From positions 19,685,299 through 19,749,298 of the forward strand of contig NC_068366.1 of assembly GCF_020536995.1 (NCBI RefSeq): a stretch of DNA of 64,000 nucleotides. The letters run 5' to 3'. This DNA is from Dreissena polymorpha. Its lineage: Eukaryota > Mollusca > Bivalvia > Myida > Dreissenidae. Positions 13,901-25,295 of this stretch are shown here, piece by piece (position 1 is the stretch's first letter; each line of letters opens with the position of its first letter). The notes under the pieces are model-generated. The model was not told the origin of the DNA. It did not search any database and saw nothing but the letters and a program-made list of their open reading frames with translations. A program made the translations under genes and the position numbers.

Positions 13901-16900
13901 TTCTGTTTAAAGAAAGTCTCTTCTTAGCAAAAAAATCAAGTTTATGCGGAAAGTGTCGTTCCTGATGAGTCTGTGCGGACTGCGATGGCTAATTTGGGAC
14001 GACATTTTACGCACATGCACTTAACCCCTTTTTCACAAAGCACGGCTCAAATATATTACATGTAAGTTAGATGAAAAGTTATTGCCCAATGCCTATAACA
14101 TATAAGCACTGAATCTGGACGTTAATACACGGCGCTGTTGTTATAGTCCATCATGCAACTCCTGACTCAGTAATTTCACGAGGGCTTAAGTCCGAGGCAC
14201 ATTACCTGTCATTATGGATTACCTGCTTCGCATTTAAACCTGTTTTGCATATGTTGTATTTAAATAATTATTTTCCTTGTTTAGTTTTCGATGAAGATAT
14301 ATTCATGTCATTGGATCGAAATGCAACCTTGATCGCTGTTTTTTCTTGTTATGCCCCCCTTCGAAGAAGAGGTGGTATATTGCATTGCACATGTCGGTCG
14401 GTCGGCCGGTCTGTCGGTTTGTCGGTCGGTCGGTCTATCCATCAGGTGGTTTCCGGATGATAACTCAAGAATGCTTAGGCCTAGGATCATGAAACTTCAT
14501 AGGTACATTGATCATGACTCGCAGATGACCCCTATTGATTTTGAGGTCACTAGGTCAAAGGTCAAGGTCACTGTGACCCGAAATAGTAAAATGGTTTCCG
14601 GATGATAATTCAAGAACGCTTATGCCTAGGATCATGAAACTTGCTAGGTAGATTGATCATGACTCGCAGATGACCTCTATTGATTTTCAGGTCACTAGGT
14701 TAAAGGTCAAGGTCACAGTGACCCGAAATAGTAAAATGGTTTCCGGATGATTACTCAAGAACGCTTATGCCTAGGATTATGAAACTTGATAGGTACATTG
14801 ATCATAATTCGCACATGACATCTATTGATTTTGAGGTCACTGGGTCAAAGGTCAAGGTCACTGTGACCCGAAATAGTAAAATGGTTTCCGGATGATAACT
14901 CAAGAACGCTTATGCCTAGGATCATGAAACTTGATAGGTAGATTGATCATGACTCGCAGATGACCCCTATTGATTTTCAGGTCACTAGGTCAAAGGTCAA
15001 GGTCATGGTGACCCAAAATAGTAAAATTGTTTCCGGATGATAACTCAAGAACGCTTATGCTTAGGATCATGAAACTTGATAGGTAGATTGACCATGACTC
15101 GCAGATGACCCCTATTGATTTTCAGGTCACAAGGTCAAGGTCACGGTGACCCGAAATAGTAAAATGGTTTCCGGATGATAACTCAAGAACGCTTATGCCT
15201 AGGATCATGAAACTTGATAGGTAGTTTGATCATGACTGGCAGATGACTCCTATTGATTTTCAGGTCAGTAGGTCAAAGGTCACGGTGACCCGAAATTGTA
15301 AAATGGTTTCTTGATGATAACTCAAGAATGCTTATGCCTAGGATCATGAAACTTGATAGGTAGATTGATCATGACTCGCAGATGACATCTATTGATTTTG
15401 AGTACACTCGGTCAAAGGTCAAGGTCACGGTTACCCGAAATAGTAAAATGGTTTCCGGATGATTACTCAAGAACGCTTATGCCTAGGATCATGAAACTTG
15501 ATAGGTACATTGATCATGACTGGCAGATGACCCCTATTGATTTTGAGGTCACTAGGTCAAAGGTTAAGGTCACAGTGACCCGAAATAGTAAAATGGTTTC
15601 CCGATGATAACTCAAGAAAGCTTATGGCTAGGATCATGACACTTCATAGGTACATTGATCATGACTCGCAGATGACCCCTATTGATTTTCAGGTCACTAG
15701 GTCAAAGGTCAAGGTCACAGTGACAAAAAACATATTTACAAAATGGCTGTCACTACAACTGAGAGCCCATATGGGGGGCATGCATGTTTTACAAACAGCC
15801 CTTGTTCTTCTGTAGCTTTTGTTGAGACAATTTGACTTTTAGCCGAATTCATAAATAATATGCAATACTTTAAAATTATGTTAATAGAAAATGTGTATAC
15901 AATTCAATAAAATCGTATTATTATCTTGACTGTACGATACAGACAGAATTAAATTTTAAACAACGTTACAAAAGACTTAATTGTGAATTGTACCCATTGT
16001 GTCACCGTCGCGAATAACGCTACACATACACCCAAACCACAGGACGTTATCAAACATGGAAGGGTTTCAAGCATAGTATGAGTCGTGTTCTGAAAAAAAC
16101 TGGGCATAATGCAAATGCGTTAAATGTCGTCCCATATAAGCCTGTGTAGTCCGCACAGGCTAATTAGTGACGACACTTTCCGATTTTATGACATTTTTCG
16201 TTTAAATGAAGTCTCTTCTTAGCAAAAATCCAATTTAGGCGGAAAGTGTCGTCCCTGATAAGCCTTTGCGGACTGCACAGGCTAATCTGGGATGACACTA
16301 TACGCACATGCATTAAGTGTCGTTTTCTCATAACGCGACATAGTATTATCAATTAGACGACCATATCGTTCATCATACCTGGTTAATGGCATCCAGCGCC
16401 TTTTCCTCTGGATTTTCCTTGATTCCATACTTCTGGGGGTCAGGCCCTGTCGAAAGTAGTTAAATACAATTGAGCCGCGCTCTGTGAAAACGGGACTGTA
16501 GGCATTTTCGTAAAGTGTCATCCCAGATGTCGGCCGCACAGGCTAATCAGGGACGACACTTTCGCCTTACCTAGATTTTCGCTAAGAAGAAACTTCCTTT
16601 AAACGAAAAATACCATAACAGTGTCGTCCCTGCTTAGCACAGGTTAATCAGTGAAGACGCTTTACGTACATTCATTACGCCCCATTTTCCCAGAGCGATG
16701 GTAAATTGAATGCGTTTGATCGCAAGCTTTCGATGGTCAACTACTGAGGGAAAACGGAAATCAGTGAAATACTGCTACACATAACGCAGTAATAATGAAT
16801 TACAGCGCAGTGGTTTAGGTAATAAGCGGAAGCATACATTAAAAATAATTTCCACCAGAAATAAGCGCCTGCCGAAAACGGTTACAGACTTAGCAATACG

Positions 16901-19463
16901 TTTGGCTACACGCTGTGATAAAGGTTAATTACGTTGAAAATCGTGTGCTTTATATGTCCATGCATGTGGTAAGTTGATAATGTGTGCTTTAAGCATACTT
17001 CTCTTTAAGATCTTTAATTCGTCGTCTTTTGAAAGAAAGCAAAGTTTCATTTTAAAAAATATACCGAGTACGAATGTAGTAATATATGTACATCTTGACA
17101 ACCTATGTATTACATGCATTTATGACCATTGATTAAGAGACTCTAATAACTCAGTGTGCGGTGTTTGTATTTTCGTGATAAGACATTTCACCCATCAGAC
17201 ACATCAAGTAATATATAACTACCGCCCTAAGGTGATGTTCTCTCGCTCATTAGTCATTATGTTTACAAGTGCGCTGACACTTTACATCATTGCAAAATCC
17301 AGACGAACGATCAATGGCAATCACAGCGCAATCCTGTCTCTTCGAGACGTCTTTATAGCCATATTTGGTTACAACATGTGTAGGTAATTAACTTTGAGCA
17401 GTTGAGATATGTGACGAACAAATATTTCCATAGTCATGATTTTGACTTGTATTGTGAACAAGGTCAAGCTTTTTAGCATACATGACTGACGTTTACCGTC
17501 CATTTGTTTGCGTCCGTTAGTACATGCACATTCAATAAGGTCATACAAGTTTACATACAACAGGTATTGGTTAAATGCTAGTATCACGAATTTAGTCAAA
17601 CATTTCTGCGTTCGGAAATATGGAGAGAAAAAGATTAGGCGTTAAAAGATAGCAACCTTTTAATACGTTCACATCAAATTTTATTGACTAACCTATGTAA
17701 TAAGTGAACAATATTAACACGTAATTATGCAAGTTAACGTTTGCTTTTCTTGAATATTTGCTTTCTAGCTTTTATCTTGAGTTAAATAGTCGTATAAAGT
17801 TTTTCCTCGCAATCTTTTCCTAGAAGGTAAAACTACTGCTTACCTTTCTTCATATTCCAAGTATCCTTACGGTACATACGAAAGTATTACAGTAACAGAA
17901 AGTGTAAAATAATGATATTGGGAAGGCTTGATGAAACGAGCGAACAACTGAAATGGGATATTCGTTGTGGCGCATTAGTTTACTTAATTTGTGGAAGGAA
18001 AATGTATATTTAATAAGCCGGTGCATACCTCGCATCCGACACGTTTGTATCAATTACATTATTAAGCATAATTTTATGTTTTAAATACTGTTACCATGAA
18101 TTCTTCAAATCATGATATCATACGATTTGGACGCATGTAGTGTACAGTGTACACATGGTCATTATTCGGTTTACGGTTTGAAAACTGTACCCAGCATTAT
18201 ATCCTACGTTGTCCGTTTTGTGGACGTATCATAAATTGGCTCCATCTTGTTAAGCGAAATAATAATGAAAATATCATCTATGCTACTCGAAGACGTATAC
18301 TGTAAATGGGAACGAGTTATTTTAGTATTTCCATTTTGACAAACTGTGACCATGTTCTGTATGACCGGTCTATGCCATCATTCAGATGCGTTTGTGACCG
18401 ATTAAAAACAATACAATACAATACAATATAGAGCCAAGACGAGTAAATCAATAAACTCAGTTAAGTTAACCTTTGTTTCAAATACGTATTGCCAAAACAA
18501 TGCCCTGCTCAGAAGGACACATATTTGCCAACTCTGTTAAATTATCCCTTTATAACATAGTGTAATGTCACTAGTGTTGAACCGGTGGCAGACCTTTACT
18601 ACAGAACAGTAAAATAAAGATGTGATACCAGAGTAAACTACCGACATGTCGTAAATTTAACCCATTTATGCCTAGTGGACTCTTCCATCCTTCTAAATTG
18701 GATCAATTTATTTCCAAAATTAGGGATGTCTAGTATATTTATTTCTTTATTTATAATATTTCTTACAAAAATTCCTTTAAGCAAACAGCGCAGTCCCTGA
18801 TGAGACGCCGCATCATACGGTGTCTCATCTGGTTCTAGGTTGTTTGCCAATGTCTTTTTTCTAGACGCTAGGCATAAATGGGTTAAATATTTGCAAGCAT
18901 AAAAAATCGGACACCACATGACTTGATACCGATACATTGTATTGTTATGCTTTTGATAAAAAATATTCCCCATATTTATAGCTCAAAACGAACTTGTTTA
19001 TATATTTTCTTCCTGTTTTCTGTTAACACATAAACAACGAATGTGCATCTGACAGCAATATTACAGCACCCCGTGATAATACATACAACGCAAGCAAACC
19101 AAAACACTTCTCAAAGGATGAACATAATTATACGCATAAGCTCTCCACAATTTCCAAACAGAAATGATTAGATTAGATTTAACAAGTGAGCTCGAAATAA
19201 TTTTATAATGGAAATGTTTATATCACGTATATTATGCGACCGAAGCCGTTATAAAAGAACATAATTTTATTATTATCGACTGCTATTAAAACTGTGAAAT
19301 GACAAAATGTCGCGCTTATTTTACAGAGTACATCAATAACGCGTGACGTACGTTTTTCGGGGAGGTCATATTTGCGCTCGAACCCATTCGCTGCATCGGC
19401 GCCTTGTCCGTCAACCTGTTCCATTTCAACTTCCGGTTCAACGCAACACTCGTTGTCACTCAT
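7975..19463 (-). CDS. AIF1: Allograft inflammatory factor 1 (Iba1)-like EF-hand protein, six exons
   Basis: Exons on the minus strand: 19463-19352, 16446-16379, 13756-13690, 13128-13087, 10878-10716, 8059-7975. All junctions have GT/AG and the phases agree, giving 178 codons plus stop; the human protein has 147 residues. Family landmarks read directly: [20 protein letters not shown] (EF-hand 1), [35 protein letters not shown] (EF-hand 2 loop starting D and ending D), and the tail [13 protein letters not shown] ending RNLADLP. In AIF1 proteins these bind Ca2+ and bundle actin; in molluscs the family is linked to hemocyte activation. EF-hand 1 is degenerate (E in the first loop position, G in the last), as is common in this family. 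The N-terminus, starting [16 protein letters not shown], is acidic and unlike vertebrate AIF1, so exon 1 is the least certain part. An extra small exon in the long first intron cannot be excluded. Confidence 0.9.
8177..8935. mobile_element. Family 2 palindromic MITE split into two halves
   Basis: A left half of family 2 (GCAGTCCGCACAGGC core, 8,177-8,300) and a right half (ATCTGGGACGGCACTTTATG, about 8,862-8,935) lie in the expected order but about 560 bp apart. The whole lies in the last AIF1 intron. The interior is AT-rich, non-coding and unnamed, so it is either an insertion into the MITE or two fragments. Confidence 0.5.
9240..9345 (+). promoter_or_regulatory. CpG-dense patch with YY1-like site inside an AIF1 intron
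   Basis: About 12 CpG dinucleotides fall within roughly 95 bp of an otherwise AT-rich intron. They are followed by GCCGCCATTTTG at 9,321-9,332, which matches the classic YY1 consensus found just downstream of many transcription starts. A possible splice donor (GCAAAGGTTTGT) lies about 90 bp further on the plus strand. This may be a promoter for an antisense transcript, but no protein is evident. Confidence 0.3.
9825..9990 (+). repeat. (GTCY)n degenerate tetranucleotide microsatellite
   Basis: Imperfect GTCT/GTCC/GTTT tetramers run for about 160 bp. The open frames across it in several phases are a by-product of the simple repeat and are not genes. Confidence 0.85.
10221..10428 (-). mobile_element. 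Palindromic MITE, family 1
   Basis: Ends TTAACCCATTTATGCCT and AGGCATAAATGGGTTAA bound a non-coding 208-bp unit in the last AIF1 intron, oriented opposite to the 3,276 copy. It is shorter than the other copies because part of the central hairpin is missing. Confidence 0.8.
11198..12955. mobile_element. Inverted-repeat element of GGTCACGTGAGGTCAA type
   Basis: The plus-strand half (11,198 to about 11,920) contains repeats of about 150-200 bp built on CTCTAGAGGCCACATT, CTTCATGAAACTTGGTCAGA, GGTCACGTGAGGTCAA and ATGGCCGCCAGGGGG. The second half (about 11,930-12,955) carries the same blocks in reverse orientation and ends CCTCTAGAGTGTTAACAAGG. The result is a head-to-head foldback inside an AIF1 intron. 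The family is common in bivalve genomes (from memory). No transposase is visible. A SINE is nested at 12,169-12,473. Confidence 0.65.
12169..12473 (+). mobile_element. tRNA-derived SINE
   Basis: The head resembles a tRNA: GAGCAGTTGTCTAATGGTAG includes an A-box-like TGGTAGGACGC, followed by a B-box-like GGTCCCGGGTTTTAATCCC about 30 bp later. The body runs to GGGCGCTATATAAATGTGG. It interrupts the foldback element exactly at its CCATGTTTTTC motif. ATGTTTTTT on the left and ATGTTTTTC on the right look like a target-site duplication of about 9 bp. Confidence 0.75.
13786..14048. mobile_element. Palindromic MITE, family 2 (CTGTGCAGTCCGCACAGGC)
   Basis: Ends GCTCTGTGAAAAAGGGGTTT and AACCCCTTTTTCACAAAGC bound about 260 bp. 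Inside are two nested hairpins, CTGTGCAGTCCGCACAGGC near 13,848 and its diverged partner near 13,968, and two copies of ACACTTTCCGC in opposite orientation. It is non-coding and lies in AIF1 intron 2. Confidence 0.8.
14338..15815 (+). mobile_element. Satellite-bearing element (pearl-like), nine 145-bp units
   Basis: The left end TTGTTATGCCCCCCTTCGAA is followed by a GTCG/GGTC tetramer microsatellite (14,394-14,437). Nine tandem monomers follow; GGTTTCCGGATGA recurs at 14,448, 14,593, 14,738, 14,883, 15,028, 15,166, 15,305, 15,450 and 15,595. The right end is GGGCATGCATGTTTTACAAA. A microsatellite plus core tandem repeats between unique ends matches the architecture of bivalve pearl-type elements, often regarded as non-autonomous Helitrons. 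Family assignment is from memory. It lies in AIF1 intron 2. Confidence 0.7.
16080..16342. mobile_element. Palindromic MITE, family 2
   Basis: The copy runs from GTGTTCTGAAAAAAACTGGG to the CATTAAGTGTCGTTTTCTCA end, with both internal hairpins. It ends about 35 bp from AIF1 exon 2, in intron 2 just downstream of the splice donor. Confidence 0.75.
16472..16702. mobile_element. Palindromic MITE, family 2
   Basis: A second, more diverged copy on the other side of AIF1 exon 2 (16,379-16,446). Ends are GCGCTCTGTGAAAACGGG and CCCCATTTTCCCAGAGCG. Exon 2 is therefore bracketed by two family 2 copies. Confidence 0.7.
18657..18886 (-). mobile_element. Palindromic MITE, family 1
   Basis: Ends TTAACCCATTTATGCCTAG and CTAGGCATAAATGGGTTAA; about 230 bp in AIF1 intron 1, with a full central hairpin around GACGCCGCATCATACGG. 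Confidence 0.8.
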
Positions 19464-19795
19464 TGTTATAATGCGTATGTGTCCTTACAGGAAGTAAATT
19501 ATTTACACCGACTGCTTTCTTTACACGCCTGCCTCTGTGATATGTTTTCAAGTTCAAAATTTCTATAAAATATACTATTTGTACTCAATAATATGTTTTA
19601 ATATATACATATAAAAGCCCATTAAAACTAAAATATGTGCAGCACAAATTTGGCAAAAAGTAAGGTTAGAACTTACTTATAAAATGTTTAACGTATATGA
19701 AATTTCACAGCTCATTAATGGTATAAATACTGTTTTTAAACTGCGTTCTTAAATATACTAATAATTAGTCGAAAAATATACTATATTACTATTAG

Positions 19796-20055
19796 CCTTG
19801 TTCTGAGAAAACTGGGCATAATGCATGTGCGTACAGTGTCATCCCAGATTAGCCTGTGCAGTCCGCACAGGCTAATCAGGGACGACACTTTCCGCCTAAA
19901 TTTGAGTTTTGGTAAGAAGGGACACCCTTGAAACTAAAAATACCATAAAAGCGGAAAGTGTCGTCCCTGATTAGCCTGTGCGGACTACACAGGCTAATCT
20001 GGGATGACACTTTACGCACATGCATTATGCCCAGTTTTCTCAGAACAAGGCTCAT
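19796..20055. mobile_element. Palindromic MITE, family 2 (well preserved)
   Basis: Ends CTTGTTCTGAGAAAACTGGG and CCCAGTTTTCTCAGAACAAG are perfect reverse complements over 20 bp. Both inner hairpins are intact. It lies about 330 bp upstream of the AIF1 start codon, so it may sit in or near the promoter. Confidence 0.85.
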
Positions 20056-20894
20056 TGTCTAAAGCGTACCAATACTTGAACACGTTAACATCCAGTTACA
20101 ATAATTGAAATACACACTCCCGCAACAATTAATACCTCGCCAAAAACGGAAGTTGCCTAATCGCGCAACGAAAATTAGAACAAATTATTTTTTAACAAGC
20201 ATATGCTCTTACACGTTCACAGCCCACTTGACTATCTCCGTTTGTATCAACTGTTCTTATGAGGAACAGCTCATGATCACTTAGTTTCCTGTTTCAAGTC
20301 CTTGACTTCTTAAAACTTCAACGCCAGCGTGGTAAACATGGTAAACAACACTTACTGTAGATAAACAATGACTGGTTAAAATGTTCATCTTTATGTATGT
20401 GATACTTTATTAGTATTACTAACAATATGACAAATCCCTAGCGTGTTCCGTTTTTACATACAGACGACGGAACATTAAAACGGATTATATGTATATCATG
20501 TAGAGTGACTCAGTAAGATATACGTACAGTAACGATTAATTACGCACGTTTGTCCGAATAGTTATAGTGACCATTTCACGTTTTAATAAATTGCCAAATT
20601 TGAAAATAAAAGTTTCAGATTTGCAAATTTTCGTTACATGTAGTTATGATATTTGCGAGGAAACAGTAATGCTTAACATTTACCATGCTCTAAAATATCC
20701 ATTAGATGTATCTTCTGACGATTTAAAAACCGTTAAATTATAAAGCGTTACAAACGCGAAACGATTGAATAATTTGAGTTATTTTGCTATCGTTATATTT
20801 CTTGATATAACAAAGATTGCATACATTATGTACAAATACACATCACCATGTGTGAGCACGGATGGTGGAGTGGTTTGGGCGCTATATTTTTACT

Positions 20895-21117
20895 TTAACC
20901 CATTTATGCCTAGCGTCTATAAAAAAAAGGCCTTGGCAAACAGCGTAGACCCAGATGAGACGCCGCATGATGCGGCGTCTCATCAGGGTCTTCGCTGTTT
21001 GCTTAAAGGAATTTCTGTAAGAAATATTCTAAATATAGATATAGACATCCCTAATTTTGAAAATAAATTGATCCAATTTAGAAGGATGGGAGAGTCCACT
21101 AGGCATAAATGGGTTAA
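20895..21117 (+). mobile_element. Palindromic MITE, family 1
   Basis: Ends TTAACCCATTTATGCCTAG and CTAGGCATAAATGGGTTAA. A long open frame through this copy comes from the element and its flank and is not a host gene. Confidence 0.8.
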
Positions 21118-21632
21118 GCGTCAGCGGTTCGAGACCAAATAAGGATTAATGTTTTTCTTTGTTTAATGTTATTCGTGTTTTACTGGAGCTTTTTACTTCA
21201 AATATTAACATATATCAATTTAAAGCTTTTCATCACAAACTCTAATTCAAGCCAAAACATGTAAAAAGGTCCCTTTTAGTAAATAGATTAGTGTCATTTG
21301 CCCTGTTTTATATTAATACCTGGCCCGTACAGTTACGATTATTTTAGGTTGTTAACAAATCGACTACAATGTAATAATTAATGTAAATAAAATCGAATAC
21401 AATGTAAACCCTTAAAACAATCATATGCTCTTTCTATAACAGTGCGCATCATCCGTTGTTTATTTTCCCTCTTCGCAAATAAATTTCCTTCGATTGTGTT
21501 TTACAGTATAGCCACTTCAGTAAAAGGAAGGACATGTAACAATTTGAAATTCGAAAACCCGTGTTCCTGAAAATCCATGATTTTCCATTTCTAGAGGCAT
21601 ATCTTTGTATTTAGTGCATTAAATGAATTTGA

Positions 21633-21893
21633 GTCGAGCTCTGTGAAAAAGGGGTTTAATGCATGTGAGTAATGTGTCGTCCCAGATAAGCCTGTGCAGT
21701 CCGCACAGGCTAACCAGGGACAACACTTTCCGCCTAAACTGGATTTTTGCTAAGAAGAGACTTTCTTGAAACGAAAAATATCATAAAAACGGAAAGTGTC
21801 GTCTCTGATTTGCCTTCGCTGACTGCACAGGCTAATGTGGGACGACACTTTACGCACATGCATTAAACCCCTTTTTCACAGAGCCCGGCTCAT
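21633..21893. mobile_element. Palindromic MITE, family 2
   Basis: Ends GAGCTCTGTGAAAAAGGGGT and CCCCTTTTTCACAGAGCCCG with both hairpins, in intergenic DNA. This copy and those at 13,786 and 26,007 share the AAAAGGGGTTTAATGC terminal variant, which defines a subfamily distinct from the CTGGGCATAATGC variant. Confidence 0.8.
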
Positions 21894-22194
21894 TTATAAT
21901 TTCAGTGGCTAAATCATCTTTGCTAAAACGCTTTTTATTTCATACAGCGAAGAAACCATTTCGTTATATATAGGTTTAGTCATAAGCTGAAGACATCGTG
22001 AAATATTATACTTCTGTATCAATAGTGTCGTGGCCTCCCTTTATTGATATTGTAGATTTTCACTAGTGTAAAAAACGCGAATTGTTTGAACAATATGATT
22101 ACATGTTAACATTTCCCTTTAAAGGAAAACGAACATAAACGCGTTCCCGTTAGGTGTTAGGCTTTATCAATTGAGCGAAAAAGTTTCAGACATA

Positions 22195-22440
22195 AATTGA
22201 TCGACGTCATGCAAATATGGGTCATAAGCCAGATTACCTCCGGACCAGACTGCGCGATTAAGGAGCTACACAATTAGCTGCAGAGACACGAATGGTTTTG
22301 TGGTCTCATTAGCGGTAAACATAACATCTTACCAGACTTCGCGCATTCGCAGGCAGATCTGGAGCTATGATTGCCATGTATGGCATAAGACCCATTTTCG
22401 CACGACGCGAGTCAATTAGTTGACAGTTTAATATAAGTAG
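22195..22440. mobile_element. Fragment related to the 1,384-4,900 foldback family
   Basis: Starts GTCATGCAAATATGGGTC and ends with the inverse GACCCATTTTCGCACGACGC, the same outer motif as the large foldback element. It is about 245 bp, internally degenerate and non-coding. Confidence 0.5.
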
Positions 22441-24089
22441 TACGCGTGCTATGTACTATGATACTGACAGCTCATCGAACGCGTGATGATTGACCACAAA
22501 TTATGACATCGAGGACTTGTGCTCTTGATTAAATGCAGCACTTGATTCCGTGCAGGTTTCACACATCCCATTGTGGGAAACACAGTGAATCACTTGCTAA
22601 CTACGTAGATGGCATTAATTATCACTCATGAACTGCTTCAAGTGAAGAACTGAAAAATGCGGTTAACGTAAACTAACCAACGTAAAAATCCGACCGAAAA
22701 CGTAGTAATCACAGCAACGACAAGACACGCTTATTTACACAGGTAATGAATATGTATCAGTTGCACAAAATAATAATAATGACAAAAGTGAGGGTGACCC
22801 TTGTTAAAGTTCTCAATCTTGTGTCCATCGAACTGACTTAAATACTGTCCGATGCAGACGTTTACTCGGTCACAATAGGGGTAAATACACGGCCGTTAAT
22901 CACAGGTGCCACCTCTTTTTTGCAATGCATAAATAAATGAGCCAATGCTACTTCCGAGGTGGTGCTAAAGGCCGGATGGTTGAAATTTCACTGATAATTA
23001 TACAGGGTAAGTAGGTTTTATATGTTTATTTCAACATTTTTCGCATTATCTTAACAATCGGGCAATGTAGTGCGATTCAGCGCAGATTAATTTATCCAGT
23101 GATTAATGGCCGTGAAATATTGGCGTATGAATACCCGGTTGAGCAAGCAATACAACCAGCAAACCTTTCCTGACCTTAGACACTATATTCCTATGGTTTC
23201 CATTACTCTTCATGGCATGGCCTATAAAAATTGATCGGGTGAAACAAATGAGGACATCATTCGAGTCATTTGCAAGCAAATTAAGAGATCTTCGTTCAAA
23301 TTTGCATATCATCTGGTAAAGGTATACTAGTTCAAAGTATCGTCGTTTCTATCTCAATTAAAATAAGATGAGCGATCAAGTTTTTGCTCATACTATTTCT
23401 TTGTAGAACATGTATTTCAGATTCACGTTGTCCTGATGCACTGAAATGATTTCAGTACCACGTACATTGATGCAGAAATAGTTGTTTTCGTAAACATTCG
23501 CTTCACAGTCTCCTTTTTAAAGTCATACAGAACTGCGAACATGGCTTTATGTTTACAAACAAAACATAGTGTGGACACAAAACCGTGAATATATGTGAGC
23601 GTGTTGTATTGCCAACGTAATGCAAATGAATTTTCGCGCGTTGGTTAATTTTCATATTTTAAAACAATATCTGAATGTCAAACACTAACCTTTAAAACTA
23701 TCTAACGATGCCATATACGCAAGCAAACACAGCACGTGACTCAGCAGCTGGTCGTTGCCAAACATTTCCTTGGAAACAACGTAATGTTGTATTAATAGGT
23801 ATCGATTAGACTATATCAAGTGATAAAACGTTGTCTCTCATACATTGTTTGTTAGTGTTTTGCAACCGAGCCTTGTCTGTGAGCGTGTTTTAGGCATTGC
23901 CGTGGCCCGTGTGTCAGTGGAAGTTTGTTTTAGACAATGAATTGCTGATGAGTGTGTTAATAATGGGTATAGTTTTCTAAACAGTGCTTTATTGTTTTGA
24001 AACGAGTTAAAACCGCAAATGAATGGTATATATTTGATAACGTATAGCGCCTAAAGTGGACCACACGCGAATATCATGCGTGTGTTACA
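22441..24089. other. Intergenic stretch, nothing recognised
   Basis: Only short open frames with no recognisable product. No tandem or inverted repeat is obvious by eye. Confidence 0.4.
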
Positions 24090-24585
24090 TGAGCCTCGAT
24101 CTTGGGAAAACAGGTTTAAAAGCCTAAGCATTAAGTGTCGTCTGCACAATGTAATGAATGACGACACTTTCCGTCTCAACTGAACTGGATTGTCCTTGAA
24201 AAGAGAATTCATAAAAGAGGAAAGTTTAGACTGCAGAGGCTAATCTGGGAGGACACTTGTTTCAAATGCATGAAGCACAGTTTTTTCAGGAACGCGGCTT
24301 AAATGTCAGTTATCCAGCGTATGAGTCGTGTTCTGAAAAAACTGGGCATACTGAATATGCGTAAAGTATCGTCCAAGATTAGCCAGTGCAGTCCGCACAG
24401 ACTAATCAGGGACGACACTTTCCGCCTAAATTGGATTTTTGCTAAGAAGAGACTTCATTTAAACGAAAAATGTCATACAAGCGGAAAGTGTCGTCCCTGA
24501 TTAGCCTGTGCGGACTGCACAGGCTAATCTTGGACGAAACTTTACGCACATGCATTATGCCCAGTTTTCTCAGAACACGACTCAT
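24090..24585. mobile_element. Two adjacent family 2 MITEs, one degraded and one intact
   Basis: The first copy (about 24,090-24,300) is diverged and partly deleted. The second (about 24,321-24,585) is nearly intact, with ends CGTGTTCTGAAAAAACTGGG and CCCAGTTTTCTCAGAACACG. They are separated by about 20 bp, so two insertions of different ages lie side by side. Confidence 0.75.
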
Positions 24586-24664
24586 ATATTTATAAAGCAA
24601 TGCTCAGTCCTCTGAATTAATTGTTCAGTACTCGGATGAAAACAGCGTTACCTAGTTTGGAAAT

Positions 24665-25295
24665 GTATTATACAATGGGTCTGAAACGTATAATAGAATG
24701 GGTCTGAATTGTATTATAGAATGGGTCTGAAACGTATTATAGAATGGGTCTGAAACGTATTATAGAATGAGTATGAAACGTATAATAGAATGGGTCTGAA
24801 CGTATTATAGAATGGGTCTGAAAAGTATTATAGAATGGGTCTGAAACGTATAATAGAATGGGTCTGAAACGTATTATAGAATGTATTATAGAATGGGTCT
24901 GAAACGTATTATAGAATGGGTCTGAAACGTATTATAGAATGGGTCTGAAACGTATTATAGAATGGGTGTGAAACGTATTACATAATGGGTCTGAAACGTA
25001 TTATAGAATGGGTCTGAAACGTATTATAGAATGGGTCTGAAAAGTATTATAGAATGTATTATAGAATGGGTCTGAAACGTATTATAGAATGGGTCTGAAA
25101 CGTATTATAGAATGGGTCTGAAACGTATTATAGAATGGGTCTGAAACGTATTATAGAATGGGTCTGAAACGTATTATAGAATGGGTCTGAGACGTATTAT
25201 AGAATGGGTCTGAAACGTATTATAGAATGGGTTTGAAACGTATTATAGGATGTATTATAGAATGGATCTGAAACGTATTATATAATGTGTCGGAA
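24665..25295 (+). repeat. 23-bp minisatellite, about 27 units
   Basis: The unit ATGGGTCTGAAACGTATTAT plus AGA is repeated for about 630 bp with few substitutions. Three or four places carry a short extra GTATTATAGAAT, which suggests unequal exchange or slippage. The region is non-coding intergenic DNA. Confidence 0.9.

Noticed and set aside
17829-17890. Possible extra AIF1 exon ending GAAGAAAG before a good donor
   Set aside because: No convincing acceptor, and exon 1 already joins exon 2 in phase.
20765-21142. 125-codon plus-strand frame
   Set aside because: Runs through a family 1 MITE; similar frames occur in the other copies.
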